Origin: Spartobacteria bacterium
GTDB lineage: Bacteria > Verrucomicrobiota > Verrucomicrobiia > Chthoniobacterales > UBA10450
Length of the DNA stretch: 64,000 nucleotides
Assembly: GCA_003169975.1 (NCBI GenBank)
Contig: PNAA01000022.1
Span: 117,930 to 181,929 of the forward strand
Direction: 5' to 3'
The notes beneath the pieces were generated by a model, which was given only the letters and a program-made list of their open reading frames with translations, was not told where the DNA came from and did not search any database. Below, in pieces: positions 18,087 through 27,242 of the stretch; positions within the stretch are counted from its first letter, which is position 1; every line of letters starts with the position of its first letter. A program made the translations under genes and the position numbers.

Positions 18087-18812
18087 TTAATCGGAGACCA
18101 GCGTTCCGATTTTTTTCCCGAGCACGACATCGCGCACGTTGGTCGGCTGGTGCATGTCAAAAACAATGATCGGAATCTTGTTGTCCATGCAGAGACTAAA
18201 AGCGGTCGAGTCCATCACTTGTAGCCTTTTCGTTAGGGCATCGCTGAAGCTGATTTTCTCGTAGCGTTGCGCATCCGGGTGGATTTTGGGATCACGATCG
18301 TAGATGCCGTCGACTTTGGTCGCCTTCAGGATGACGTCCGCGCCGATTTCGCTGGCGCGCAAGGCGGCGGTCGTGTCGGTCGAAAAATAAGGATTGCCCG
18401 TGCCGGCGACGAAGATAACGACGCGGCCCTGTTCGAGATGCCGGATGGCGCGCCGGAGGATGAAAGGTTCGGCGACGTTTTGCATTTCGATGGCGGTCTG
18501 CACCCGCGTGATAACGCCGCTTTGCTCGAGTTCACTTTGCAGCGCGAGGCCGTTGATCACAGTGGCGAGCATTCCCATGTAATCCGCGGTCGTGCGATCC
18601 ATGCCGCGATGACTGGCGGCGAGGCCGCGCCAGATATTGCCGCCGCCGACGACAATCGAAATCTGCACGCCGAGGTCGTAGACCTCCTTCACCTGCCGCG
18701 CAATTTCCTTAACGATCTGCGGCGAGATCGTGTCGCGCCCGCCTGTTTCTCGGAGCGCTTCACCGCTTAATTTCAGGACGATGCGTTTGTAAGCTGGCGT
18801 GACACTTTCCAT
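18087..18812 (-). CDS. pyrH: UMP kinase
   Basis: 241 residues. Phosphorylates UMP to UDP (pyrimidine nucleotide supply). Amino-acid kinase fold with [58 protein letters not shown] and the C-terminal [12 protein letters not shown], all hallmark bacterial PyrH segments. It sits between fmt and frr, all on the minus strand with gaps of 18-42 bases, forming a translation/nucleotide operon. Confidence 0.96.
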   Translation of the reverse strand: MESVTPAYKRIVLKLSGEALRETGGRDTISPQIVKEIARQVKEVYDLGVQISIVVGGGNIWRGLAASHRGMDRTTADYMGMLATVINGLALQSELEQSGVITRVQTAIEMQNVAEPFILRRAIRHLEQGRVVIFVAGTGNPYFSTDTTAALRASEIGADVILKATKVDGIYDRDPKIHPDAQRYEKISFSDALTKRLQVMDSTAFSLCMDNKIPIIVFDMHQPTNVRDVVLGKKIGTLVSD

Positions 18813-18830
18813 CTCGCCGGGGATGATCGA

Positions 18831-19769
18831 TCAGAAATGCAGCCTTGGGGAGGAAAAACCGCGCAAAAACTCAACGGCACTCATCCGGCGCTTGCCTTCC
18901 AGCTGCACTTCGTCCAGGCGTAGGACGCCGCGGCCGGTCGCGACGAGGACTTCCGCATCGTGAGGCGTGGTCACAGATCCGGGTTCGCCGCCCTCTTGCG
19001 CGGTGGCCGTAGCGCGGAAAACTTTCAGGTTGCGCGACTTTCCCGCCGCATCGGTCAGCTGGGTCAAGGCGCCGGGCCACGGATTGAAGGCGCGGATTTT
19101 CCGCTCGATCATTTCGGCTGGCTCTGCCCAATCGATTTTTCCGTGTTCGCGCGTTAGCTTGGGTGCATAGGTGGCGCGCGAGAAATCCTGCGGCGTGCGC
19201 GGAGCGTTGTGTTTTGCGAGTTGCTCCAGCGCGGCGAACAAGACGTCGGGCGCGAGTTGCGCGAGACGGTCGTGGAGTGATCCGCCGGTTTCGTTAGGCG
19301 AGATGGCGAGCTTGGATTGCAAAAGCAGGTCGCCAGTATCGAGACCCTCATCCATATACATCACCGTGATTCCCGTCTCGGCATCGCCCGCGACGATCGC
19401 CGCCTGGATGGGCGCAGCTCCGCGATGCCGCGGAAGAAGTGAGACGTGCAAGTTCAAACAGGCGATCCGCGGAATCTCGAGGACGCTCTGCGGCAGGATC
19501 TGGCCGTAGGCCATGACGACGATGACATCCGGTTTGAGCCCGCGAAGTTGCGCGACCGCATCGTCGTTTCGAATCCGCGCTGGTTGAAAGACCGGAACTG
19601 ACGACGTCGCCAATTCCGCTTTGATCGGCGGAGCCTGGAGGTGTTGATCGCGCCCAACCGGTTTATCGGGCTGCGTGACCACGCCGATTAATTCGTGTTT
19701 TGGCGTGCGCAAAAGAGCACGCAAAGTCGGCACGCCGATGTCGCCCGTGCCGATGAAGACGATCTGCAT
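18831..19769 (-). CDS. fmt: methionyl-tRNA formyltransferase
   Basis: 312 residues. Formylates initiator Met-tRNA using 10-formyl-THF. N-terminal formyltransferase fold with VFIGTGDIGVPTL, the catalytic NLHVSLLPRHRGAAPIQ (Asn-His-Ser) and MDEGLDTGD. The C-terminal OB-like domain (WAEPAEMIERKIRAFNPWPG) binds tRNA. Normal length. A gene for peptide deformylase was not seen nearby. Located downstream of the zinc-ribbon protein and adk. Confidence 0.95.
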   Translation of the reverse strand: MQIVFIGTGDIGVPTLRALLRTPKHELIGVVTQPDKPVGRDQHLQAPPIKAELATSSVPVFQPARIRNDDAVAQLRGLKPDVIVVMAYGQILPQSVLEIPRIACLNLHVSLLPRHRGAAPIQAAIVAGDAETGITVMYMDEGLDTGDLLLQSKLAISPNETGGSLHDRLAQLAPDVLFAALEQLAKHNAPRTPQDFSRATYAPKLTREHGKIDWAEPAEMIERKIRAFNPWPGALTQLTDAAGKSRNLKVFRATATAQEGGEPGSVTTPHDAEVLVATGRGVLRLDEVQLEGKRRMSAVEFLRGFSSPRLHF

Positions 19770-19775
19770 GCCGCC

Positions 19776-20024
19776 TTACGGCATCACGCCGCGCGGCGCC
19801 ATGGTCCGCCGGGCGCGACGCGGAGCGGCGGCCCGCGCCATTAATTTGTCTCCGGCGGTCACTTCCCGCTGGCCAACCGATGACGCGCAATGGGTGCAGA
19901 GATAATCGTAGAGTTCGCGGTCCGGCAAGACGAGGAGGAGGCGTTCGCGCACCGGCATCGCCGCCTTGCACTTCTTGCAATAAAGACTGGAGGCGGTGAA
20001 ATTTTCAAATTGCGGCTGACTCAT
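19776..20024 (-). CDS. small zinc-ribbon protein, unknown function
   Basis: About 82 residues from ATG 20024 (MSQPQFENF). Two CxxC pairs, CKKC near residue 16 and CTHC near residue 44, form a probable zinc ribbon. The C-terminal 25 residues are Arg/Ala-rich and may bind nucleic acid. Its start overlaps the 3' end of adk by about 20 bases and it lies 6 bases before fmt, so it is part of that operon. Its place among translation genes suggests an RNA- or ribosome-related role, but this is inference only. Confidence 0.7.
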   Translation of the reverse strand: MSQPQFENFTASSLYCKKCKAAMPVRERLLLVLPDRELYDYLCTHCASSVGQREVTAGDKLMARAAAPRRARRTMAPRGVMP

Positions 20025-20604
20025 GTTCCCCATTCGAAACCGTCTCTAGAATGTGATACATCACCCTGGCCGGCGACTCCGTCGCGTCCACCATCTGGAC
20101 GCGGTCTTGATAATGTTCGAGGACCGGCTTGGATTCGGCTTCATAGGTCGCGAGCCGGCGTTTGATCACTTCCTCGTTCGCATCGTCGAGGCGGTTGTCC
20201 TTTAGTGCGCGCTTTTTCAGGCGCGCAAAGAGCGCCTCGCGATTCGGGCAGGAGAGGTGAAAGACTTTTTTCACATCGATCAGTTGATCCATGATCTCAG
20301 CCTGACCGGCATTGCGCGGAATGCCATCGAGGATGAGGACATCGATATCCGGCTTGAATTGGTGCGCATCGACCGCGGCGTCGATCCGCGCCTTCCACAG
20401 TTCGACCGTGATGTCGTCCGGCACGAGTTCGCCCCGGCTGGAGTATTCGAGAAAGGCCCGACCCAGCCGGGTGCGGGTATCAATTGAGCGGAAGACATCG
20501 CCGCAGGCGCAATGAAAAAAGCGGGGAATCGAGCCCAGCGCACGACCCTGCGTGCCTTTGCCGCTGCCGGGTGCGCCGAAGAGAAGGTAGGTGGTGTATT
20601 TCAT
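20005..20604 (-). CDS. adk: adenylate kinase (short, lidless type)
   Basis: 199 residues. Interconverts ATP+AMP and 2 ADP. P-loop LLFGAPGSGKGTQGRAL, AMP-binding GDVFRSIDTRT and LDGIPRNAGQ are conserved. The usual zinc-binding LID cysteines are missing and the LID is short (KRALKDNRLDDANEEV), as in short-type kinases. It heads a minus-strand run adk-zinc ribbon-fmt-pyrH-frr. It could alternatively serve as a related nucleoside monophosphate kinase, but Adk is the best match. Confidence 0.88.
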   Translation of the reverse strand: MKYTTYLLFGAPGSGKGTQGRALGSIPRFFHCACGDVFRSIDTRTRLGRAFLEYSSRGELVPDDITVELWKARIDAAVDAHQFKPDIDVLILDGIPRNAGQAEIMDQLIDVKKVFHLSCPNREALFARLKKRALKDNRLDDANEEVIKRRLATYEAESKPVLEHYQDRVQMVDATESPARVMYHILETVSNGEHESAAI

Positions 20605-20658
20605 CGCAGTGAAATGGCGTTATACCCGAAATCGCCGGGCAGCACAACGCGGAAACGC

Positions 20659-20753
20659 TGTAGCCGGGACGTTGACCTTTTGTGGCCGGGGGCGACCCCG
20701 GCAGCTGCGCCGGCGACGCTCGTCCCGAGCCAGGGTCGACGCCCCGGCTACAG
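20659..20753. repeat. intergenic palindromic repeat, CTGTAGCCGGG family
   Basis: Outer arms CTGTAGCCGGG (20659-20669) and CCCGGCTACAG (20743-20753), with GC-rich inner palindromes. Same family as 8044-8115 and 28152. It lies between rpmA and adk on the minus strand and overlaps the last few bases of rpmA. Confidence 0.72.
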
Positions 20754-20993
20754 CGGGACGACATTGACGCGGCGACCGGCGCGATCAAACCGCACCTGGC
20801 CGTCGACGAGGGCAAAAATCGTGTAGTCGCGACCGAGCCCGACATTCTTGCCGGGCAAAAATTTCGTGCCGCGCTGCCGGATGATGATGTTGCCGGCGCC
20901 GACCGTTTCGCTGCCAAATTTTTTCACACCGAGCCGCTTGCTGACGCTATCGCGACCGTTCTTGACGCTGCCTTGTCCTTTTTTATGAGCCAT
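20748..20993 (-). CDS. rpmA: 50S ribosomal protein L27
   Basis: 81 residues, usual bacterial length. Begins [16 protein letters not shown], the conserved N-terminal tail that reaches the peptidyl-transferase centre, followed by [12 protein letters not shown] and [12 protein letters not shown]. It directly follows rplU (28 bases) in the universal rplU-rpmA order. The short C-terminus ends in the arm of a palindromic repeat. Confidence 0.97.
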   Translation of the reverse strand: MAHKKGQGSVKNGRDSVSKRLGVKKFGSETVGAGNIIIRQRGTKFLPGKNVGLGRDYTIFALVDGQVRFDRAGRRVNVVPL

Positions 20994-21021
20994 GAGGAAA
21001 GTTGAGAGTTGAGAGGCCCGC

Positions 21022-21381
21022 CTATTCGGTCGCTTCCTTGTCGGTCGCGGACTTCTTCGATTTCGAGCCGAGGTTGATGCCGGTGATCTTGACCCGGGTC
21101 AGTTTGCGACGGTGGCCGACCGTGCGGTGATAACCTTTGCGACGACGATATTTGAACGCGACGACCTTTTTATCCTTGCGTTGCTCGACCACTTCGCCGC
21201 TCACGCTTGCGCCTGAAACCAATGGGCTCCCTTGCGTCATTTTATCGCCATCGGCATGCAGTAGCACTTCGCCGAAAGTCATCTTCTGGCCCGCGTCGCC
21301 CTCGAGCAGATCGACGTCGATCGTGTCACCTTCTGCGACGCGATATTGTCGGCCGCCTGTTTTGATAATTGCGTAAGCCAT
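21022..21381 (-). CDS. rplU: 50S ribosomal protein L21
   Basis: 119 residues. Binds 23S rRNA together with L20. Starts [19 protein letters not shown] and has the C-terminal [16 protein letters not shown] signature. A short Lys/Ser-rich tail ([13 protein letters not shown]) extends it slightly beyond the core of about 103 residues. Upstream of rpmA on the same strand. The L21 leader region before the ATG was inspected and shows no clear regulatory hairpin. Confidence 0.97.
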   Translation of the reverse strand: MAYAIIKTGGRQYRVAEGDTIDVDLLEGDAGQKMTFGEVLLHADGDKMTQGSPLVSGASVSGEVVEQRKDKKVVAFKYRRRKGYHRTVGHRRKLTRVKITGINLGSKSKKSATDKEATE

Positions 21382-21465
21382 GGCCTTGGGAAAAGTCGAA
21401 GAAAATCACACGGACGCGTCCCTTTGACAAGCGGAAATCCGGCGGTCGGGCGAGGGAGGCGCGTC

Positions 21466-22131
21466 TCACTCCGCGCCCGATACCACCAGCGTGATCTCGC
21501 CTTTCGCGGGATGCGTCTCATAATGCGCCAGTAATTCCGCGGCGGTCCCGCGCCTGAATTCCTCAAATTTCTTCGTCAATTCGCGCGCCACGCAGAGAGC
21601 CCGGCCGGGCATTAACTGCGCGCAGGCCGCCAGCGTCTTGTTGATGCGATAGGGCGACTCGAAAAATACCGTGGTCTCAAACCGGCCCGCGGCTGCGGTC
21701 AATTCCCGCGCGCGTTGCCCGCTTTTTATCGGGAGGAAGCCGCGATAACAAAATTGTTCCAGGCCAAATCCCGAGCCCACCAGCGCCGTGGTGATGGCCG
21801 AGACGCCAGGCACGATCGTAAATGGCAAATCCCGCTCGATGCATTTGCGGATCAGGCGCGCCCCCGGGTCCGACAACCCGGGCATGCCGGCGTCCGTGAT
21901 CAGCGCCACCGTCTCGCCGGCCGCGAGTCGCTCGATCAACTCGGCGGCGCGCATCGCCTCATTATGCTCGTGATAGCTCACCAGCGGTTTCCGGATCTCG
22001 AAGTGCCGCAGTAAATTTCCCGAATGCCGGGTATCCTCGGCGGCGATAAGATCCACGCTTTTGAGAATCTGAAGCGCGCGCAGTGTGATGTCGTCGAGAT
22101 TTCCAATCGGTGTGCCGACGACGTAAAGCAT
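21466..22131 (-). CDS. rsmI: 16S rRNA (cytidine(1402)-2'-O)-methyltransferase
   Basis: 221 residues. 2'-O-methylates C1402 of 16S rRNA in the decoding centre. Tetrapyrrole-methylase fold: LYVVGTPIGNLDDITLRAL, AAEDTRHSGNLL, LITDAGMPGLSDPG and VPGVSAITTALVGSG are diagnostic. It is shorter than E. coli RsmI (286) because the C-terminal extension is missing, which is common. Placed 84 bases from rplU on the same strand. Confidence 0.94.
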   Translation of the reverse strand: MLYVVGTPIGNLDDITLRALQILKSVDLIAAEDTRHSGNLLRHFEIRKPLVSYHEHNEAMRAAELIERLAAGETVALITDAGMPGLSDPGARLIRKCIERDLPFTIVPGVSAITTALVGSGFGLEQFCYRGFLPIKSGQRARELTAAAGRFETTVFFESPYRINKTLAACAQLMPGRALCVARELTKKFEEFRRGTAAELLAHYETHPAKGEITLVVSGAE

Positions 22132-22217
22132 GGCCGATTATCTGCCGGGAACCGTCGCTGCGCCAACGGGTCGACTACGCGCTACCGCGCATGCGCAGTT
22201 GGGAATCTCAAAAACAA

Positions 22218-22253
22218 AAGAACCATTCAGCGGATCAACGCTGAATGGTTCTT
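22218..22253 (-). terminator. Rho-independent terminator for the dockerin-protein gene
   Basis: A perfect 15-bp stem (22218-22232 with 22239-22253) and 6-base loop. Read on the minus strand it is followed by TTTTGTTTTTGAG, a U-rich tail. It lies about 90 bases downstream of the stop of the dockerin-bearing gene. Confidence 0.85.
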
Positions 22254-22281
22254 CGGCTGGCGTCCCTCTGGGCGTACAGCA

Positions 22282-22312
22282 ATCCGGGAGCCGGTTAGGA
22301 CGGCTCCCGGAT
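22282..22312. repeat. 12-bp inverted repeat, second hairpin before the terminator
   Basis: Arms ATCCGGGAGCCG (22282-22293) and its complement (22301-22312) with loop GTTAGGA. It lies between the dockerin-protein stop and the terminator at 22218. It could protect the 3' end or be part of a tandem terminator. Confidence 0.7.
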
Positions 22313-22339
22313 GGGTTGTTAGATGTTAGACCTTTCTAA

Positions 22340-24169
22340 TTACGGCAGGACATCGCCTCTGTGCGACCGCACCGTCTGCACGTCCTGATTGTTGATTCGG
22401 CCGTCAAGCGTCACATCATCACGGAAGTTCGAGCTGTTGGTCTGCTGACCTTGGACCGCTTGCACTGCCGATATGTCGCCGTTCTTGACCTTACCGTCGC
22501 CGGTGACGTCACCGGTCAATATGCCCATGCTCGCCGAGGCGGTGCCGAGTGTATTGCCCATTGTGTCGTGCACGTTGGTCAGGGTGACCGTGACGGTCGA
22601 TTCATTGCAGGTGGCGCCGTTGTAGCTCACCAGCAGGTTCTTCGCGTTGGCAGGGTCCACCGAGATACTGCCGATCGTTCCGCACGAAGTGCTCGCGCTG
22701 TCGGCGCCAGTCACTGCGTTATTGAACGTATACACGACCACGTTTCTCGTCAGCCCGGTGCGGCATTCGACTCCGGGCAGCGGAATGTCGAACGCGCCCT
22801 TGGCGCCGTGAGTTTTCCTCGAGGCCGTGCTCTCCAGCGTCAGTACGCCACCTCCGCTGACCATGCCGTTGACACCCATCGAGAAGTCGGCGGGGAAGCC
22901 GATTTGATCGCTAGCGGCTCCGAAGACGACAGCAAAGAAGTTGCTGTCAAAGAACGAATTATCATCGTTGCCACAGGGTAGGCCTATGCAGTTTGCGCCG
23001 CTGGTCGTCGAAACATACGACACACCGACCGAGTCGCCAACCGGCGACACCAAAAGGAAGTAGGTCCCCGGGTCCAGATGGACGCTCAGGCCGGTAACCT
23101 CGATCATGTATTCGTTGAAACCGAAACCGGAGCGGCCCGTCGCGGTCACAATGGGTGTCAGGGTCGTGCCGCTGGCAACGATAGTGCCGCCATTGCCCAC
23201 GCTGACGCCTTGCCGGATTTCCCAGTTCGCGCCAGTGACGTCGGTGTTCTCAAGATTATTCGAGTACACCGCGTTCACATCCCATCCCGACGGATCCCCC
23301 ACGATGAAATCATCGTAGGTATGAGCATACTCGCCTGATCCGACGAAGTTATCCTCGTTGGCGAGGCCGTTGACACCGTTAAAGTCGCCATTGTACCAAA
23401 GGGCACCGGGCGGCGGCGTCGGAGTCGGCGTCGGGGTCGGGGTCGGTGTCGGGATCCCAGTATCGGCCCGGATCATCCAGTTGCCGGGGAGTCCGGCGCT
23501 GTCAATCGTTTCAACCAAGGAGTTGCTGCCGGGATTTGTGATGTTGACTGCAGAGCCGTCGAGATTCGCCGAGATCCAGGATTTGTTGGGCGCAAGGTCG
23601 TCCGTATCCTGGCTCTCGTAGAAGAGCTCAGTTCCAGGGTGCGCCGGCGTCAGGTTGCCGACGAAGAAGCTCGTGTAGGCGCTGACGTCGACCGGCGGAC
23701 TGAAGGTGTAGTTGATGAAGGTGTCGGTGTTAGACATTGACATCGTGCCGGTGACTGAGCCGAGCAAAACGGCGTCGCTCGGATTACCGTCGCCATTCGG
23801 ATCGCTCCAAATGCAAACGGTCGTCGGCGTGCCGTCGATCGGTTGTGGGAACGCGGGTGTTCCCCAGGCGATCTCGACTGTCGAGATCATGGTTTGACCG
23901 GGAATCACAGCGAACTGGTTGAACCAGAGCGACTGGAAGTTTTGCGTGCCATCACCGAACGCGACGGATTGCTCTGAGCTTCCGTCGTCATATTGGTAAG
24001 TTGCCGCCGGGGCACGGGCCGAGCCCTTCGCTGTTGACGAGACGTGGCGCGGAACACCCTGTCCTTGGTTTCTTGACAGTTTTGGTTTGCCAGCCTGCGC
24101 AGTGAGCGCGAGCGAAGCAAGCAAAGCCATCGTCATTAAGATGCCTCTCTGCAGAGTTGGATATTTCAT
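22340..24169 (-). CDS. secreted multidomain protein with C-terminal dockerin-like repeats
   Basis: 609 residues. The signal peptide (about 1-26) ends ALTAQAG. Residues 60-230 form a beta-rich domain with acidic loops; a TPTPTPTPTPTPTPPPG linker follows at about 245. A second beta domain (about 260-420) is followed by an Ig-like region (about 450-545). The last 60 residues carry two dockerin-type Ca-binding repeats (DVTGDGKVKNGDISAVQ and DVTLDGRINNQDVQTV) with the DxDxDG-like spacing. It is exported and perhaps surface-bound; no catalytic motif is seen. Monocistronic, with its own terminator. No cohesin partner is visible in the window. Confidence 0.8.
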   Translation of the reverse strand: MKYPTLQRGILMTMALLASLALTAQAGKPKLSRNQGQGVPRHVSSTAKGSARAPAATYQYDDGSSEQSVAFGDGTQNFQSLWFNQFAVIPGQTMISTVEIAWGTPAFPQPIDGTPTTVCIWSDPNGDGNPSDAVLLGSVTGTMSMSNTDTFINYTFSPPVDVSAYTSFFVGNLTPAHPGTELFYESQDTDDLAPNKSWISANLDGSAVNITNPGSNSLVETIDSAGLPGNWMIRADTGIPTPTPTPTPTPTPPPGALWYNGDFNGVNGLANEDNFVGSGEYAHTYDDFIVGDPSGWDVNAVYSNNLENTDVTGANWEIRQGVSVGNGGTIVASGTTLTPIVTATGRSGFGFNEYMIEVTGLSVHLDPGTYFLLVSPVGDSVGVSYVSTTSGANCIGLPCGNDDNSFFDSNFFAVVFGAASDQIGFPADFSMGVNGMVSGGGVLTLESTASRKTHGAKGAFDIPLPGVECRTGLTRNVVVYTFNNAVTGADSASTSCGTIGSISVDPANAKNLLVSYNGATCNESTVTVTLTNVHDTMGNTLGTASASMGILTGDVTGDGKVKNGDISAVQAVQGQQTNSSNFRDDVTLDGRINNQDVQTVRSHRGDVLP

Positions 24170-24386
24170 ATGGCCCCAGTAGCGGTTTTTCTCACATCGA
24201 TGTCAAGCATATTTTAGTGGTTTTTTTCATTACTGGTTTTTCCAGTCGCAATAGCCGCCAAACCTCGGATGAAAAGGGCAGACTCCGTGTCCTCGAATCG
24301 CGCTTCGGTCGGCCGCTTGCGGGCCCCGGCGCGGGCCGCCGAATCTTTTCAGTGCGCGGGTCGATCGTTCGCGCTACAAACAGCGC

Positions 24387-25934
24387 ATGGCTCGCAAAAA
24401 GTCTCCGGTCGCCGCGGCGGTCGTCCTGCGTGAGGCGAAACCGCTGGCGGCCAACGGCGGCGTGCTCGCGCCCAACGAACGGCGCCTCAATTTCGGCGAG
24501 CGCTGGGCCTACGCGCCCGCGCCGGAGCAGAGCGACTACATTGAGATCAAACCCCGCTACCAGCTCTTCATCGATGGCAAGTTTCGCGCGCCGCATTCGG
24601 GCCGGCATTTCGACTCCATCAATCCGGCGACGGAAGGGAAGCTGGCGGAAATTGCCGAGGCCGACGCGCACGATGTCGATCTGGCGGTGCAGGCGGCGCG
24701 GCGCGCGCACCGCAACGTCTGGAGTAAAATGGCGGGCCGCGAGCGAGGGAAATTCCTCTACCGCATCGCGCGCCTCGTGCAGGAAAAAGCCAGGGAACTC
24801 GCGGTTCTCGAGTCGATGGACGGCGGAAAGACGATCAAGGAAAGCCGCGACATCGATCTGCCGCTGGTGGCCGCGCATTTTTTTTACTACGCGGGCTGGG
24901 CGGATAAACTCGCGTACGCTTTTCCCGGGCGCACGCCGCACTCGTTAGGCGTGGCGGCGCAGATTATTCCCTGGAACTTCCCGCTCCTGATGGCCGCTTG
25001 GAAGCTCGCTCCGGCGCTGGCGGCGGGAAACACCTGCGTGCTCAAACCAGCCGAGACGACCAGCATCACCGCGCTGCATTTGGCGGAGATCTTCCAGCAG
25101 GCAGAGCTGCCCGACGGCGTCGTCAATATCATCACCGGCGCCGGCCCGACCGGCAAAGCGCTGGTCGAGCACGACGACGTCAACAAGATCGCGTTTACCG
25201 GTTCGACCTCAGTCGGCAAAATGCTGACCCGCGCGGTCGCCGGCACGAAGAAGAGCCTGACCCTGGAGCTCGGTGGCAAGGCGGCGAACATCATCTTCGA
25301 GGACGCGGCGCTCGACCAGGCAGTCGAAGGAATTGTCTCGGGTATCTATTTCAACCAGGGGCACGTCTGTTGCGCGGGTTCGCGTTTGCTCGTGCAGGAG
25401 GGCGTTTTTTCAGCGGTCATTCGCAAGTTGCGCGACCGGATTTCCTCGCTCCGCGTGGGAAACCCGCTCGACAAGAATACCGACATCGGCGCGATCAATT
25501 CGCGGGTGCAGCTCGATAAAATCTGCGAACTGGTCGAGAGCGGGTTGCAACAAGGGGCGGAGTTGGTCCAACCACGGCTCCGCCTGCCGGAGAAGGGCTA
25601 TTGGTATCCGCCGAGCTTTTTCACGGGCGTCACGGCCTCGCATCGGATCGCGCAGGAGGAAATATTCGGACCGGTCTTGAGCGTGATGACGTTCCGCACG
25701 CCGGAGGAGGCAATAGAGCGCGCGAACAACACGCCTTACGGCTTGAGCGCCGGCGTCTGGACCGACAAAGGAAGCAAGATTTTCAAAATCGTGAGCCGGC
25801 TGCGGGCGGGCGTCGTCTGGGCGAACACCTACAACAAGTTTGACCCGACCAGTCCCTTCGGCGGCTATCGCGAGAGCGGCTTCGGCCGGGAAGGCGGGCT
25901 GCACGGCTTGCGGCCGTATCTCGCACTCGACTAA
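24387..25934 (+). CDS. NAD(P)-dependent aldehyde dehydrogenase
   Basis: 515 residues. Oxidises an aldehyde to its acid. Conserved: AAQIIPWNFPLLMAAWKLAP (cofactor site), FTGSTSVGK, catalytic Glu in LELGGKAANIIF, catalytic Cys in GHVCCAGSR, EEIFGPVLSV and SPFGGYRESGFGREGG. The N-terminal 45 residues are extra (Ala/Arg-rich). The substrate is unknown; the gene stands alone between the dockerin gene and a convergent membrane gene with which it overlaps by four bases. Its own control region (24170-24386) holds nothing recognisable. Confidence 0.92.
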   Translation: MARKKSPVAAAVVLREAKPLAANGGVLAPNERRLNFGERWAYAPAPEQSDYIEIKPRYQLFIDGKFRAPHSGRHFDSINPATEGKLAEIAEADAHDVDLAVQAARRAHRNVWSKMAGRERGKFLYRIARLVQEKARELAVLESMDGGKTIKESRDIDLPLVAAHFFYYAGWADKLAYAFPGRTPHSLGVAAQIIPWNFPLLMAAWKLAPALAAGNTCVLKPAETTSITALHLAEIFQQAELPDGVVNIITGAGPTGKALVEHDDVNKIAFTGSTSVGKMLTRAVAGTKKSLTLELGGKAANIIFEDAALDQAVEGIVSGIYFNQGHVCCAGSRLLVQEGVFSAVIRKLRDRISSLRVGNPLDKNTDIGAINSRVQLDKICELVESGLQQGAELVQPRLRLPEKGYWYPPSFFTGVTASHRIAQEEIFGPVLSVMTFRTPEEAIERANNTPYGLSAGVWTDKGSKIFKIVSRLRAGVVWANTYNKFDPTSPFGGYRESGFGREGGLHGLRPYLALD

Positions 25935-27034
25935 TCGTTAGGCTGGGGAGGAGCGGCGTGCTTTGTGTCGAAATAAAGGACGACGAAGATCGCCGCGAGC
26001 CACCCCCGCAAGGCCGCGTGCAGCAGGCCGCTCAAAAGAGTCGTTAGGCCGGCGAGGAGATCGGGCGATTTCGTCGCTATTGCCTGGAGGGTCGTTAGGG
26101 CCTGCTCCAGGCTGGTTACACCGCGCATCTGGAAGAGGACGACCGGCAGCTCAATCGCGACATTCAAGAGGATAATCGCGAGCAACCAGACCGACGCGAT
26201 GATGGCCCCGCGGTAGAGCGGTCTTTGCCTCCGCGGATGCTCCTTTCCGCTCCGCGCCAGGTCTTTGCTTTCCCGCAACGCACCCATCGCGTCCGGCCCT
26301 CCGAGCGTGCCCGCTTGTTGCCAGAAGAGAAAATTAATGAAAAGCCGCGCCACCATGTAGAGGCTGAAAATCAGCAGGAGCAGTATCAGCAGGAGGCCGC
26401 CGAACGATGTCGCCCCAGCTGCGAGCCCGGCCGCCACGATGAGCGGAATGACTGTCCAAAGAAAATAACTGCCGTAAACGATGAGCCCGAGAATAAACAT
26501 GCGCGACCAGAGCGGCTTCGCCCGCGTGAGCAGGTCGCGCAGGGTCGGACTGCGCCCGGCGTAAAGATCGGCGGCCAGCAACTGCAGACCGGCGAGAGAA
26601 AAGGGCCACGCAATCACGAGCAGCACCAACATCACGAACGCGACTGCCACACTGATGATGACCGGGGCGAGCGGCCCCTGGTCTTTCGGCATCTCGAGAT
26701 AGGGGACCGCGATCTGGAGAAAGAACCAGGGAGCCGAGACGAGCAGGGCGAGCGCGAAAAAGCGTCCGAATCCCAGCCGGTAAATCCGCCAGCTGGCCCG
26801 AAACATTCCGCCGAAGCTGAGCCGCCTAACGACTTCCATTGGCAGCTCGGGCGGAGTCGCTTCATCCGCAAAAATTTCCGGCAACTCGCCGGCTCGAATC
26901 CAACGCTCGCTGCCTGGCTCGCGGATTTCGTTCTCGCGGATCAACCGCCCTTCGCGCTTCCACTCGCGCAGTTCGTCGAGGTCGACCGGGCCGTATTCCC
27001 GGCCCTGCACCCGCACGATCCATTGGTCCGCCAT
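25931..27034 (-). CDS. GYF_2 (DUF4339) domain membrane protein
   Basis: About 367 residues from ATG 27034 (a GTG at 27043 is possible). Residues 1-60 form a GYF_2 domain (WIVRVQGREYGPVDLDEL, then REPGSERWIRAGELPE), a small peptide-binding module common in Verrucomicrobia and Planctomycetes. From residue 85 there are about six hydrophobic helices, arranged like the membrane domains of DUF975/glycerophosphodiester-phosphodiesterase-like proteins. Probably an integral membrane protein of unknown role. Four motif copies (TCGTTAGG) lie within or right after it. Convergent with the aldehyde dehydrogenase gene. Confidence 0.75.
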   Translation of the reverse strand: MADQWIVRVQGREYGPVDLDELREWKREGRLIRENEIREPGSERWIRAGELPEIFADEATPPELPMEVVRRLSFGGMFRASWRIYRLGFGRFFALALLVSAPWFFLQIAVPYLEMPKDQGPLAPVIISVAVAFVMLVLLVIAWPFSLAGLQLLAADLYAGRSPTLRDLLTRAKPLWSRMFILGLIVYGSYFLWTVIPLIVAAGLAAGATSFGGLLLILLLLIFSLYMVARLFINFLFWQQAGTLGGPDAMGALRESKDLARSGKEHPRRQRPLYRGAIIASVWLLAIILLNVAIELPVVLFQMRGVTSLEQALTTLQAIATKSPDLLAGLTTLLSGLLHAALRGWLAAIFVVLYFDTKHAAPPQPND

Positions 27035-27078
27035 CGGGCTCACTTAACTGCGATTATCGAGAATGACTAGCGCGGGTT

Positions 27079-27217
27079 GGAATGACGAATGACGAATTCC
27101 GAATGACGAATCAATTCCCAAGCTCGAATGACGAATGAGCAGGCGGGTCGCGGAGATGATTTCGGCTTCGGGTTGCGTCATTCCTTCGTCCTTCGTCATT
27201 CGGAATTCGTCATTTCT
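27079..27217. repeat. clustered GAATGACGAAT short repeats, direct and inverted
   Basis: Between the GYF gene and the exonuclease the unit AATGACGAA occurs at least four times on the plus strand (27080-27140) and as TTCGTCATT on the other orientation at about 27180-27217. This gives a large potential stem (GACGAATTCCGAATGACG facing CGTCATTCGGAATTCGTC). It is typical of dispersed intergenic repeats. It lies upstream of the exonuclease start and may have carried its promoter or may simply be a repeat expansion. Confidence 0.65.
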
Positions 27218-27242
27218 CACCCGCTTGCGATATTGTGGCCGG

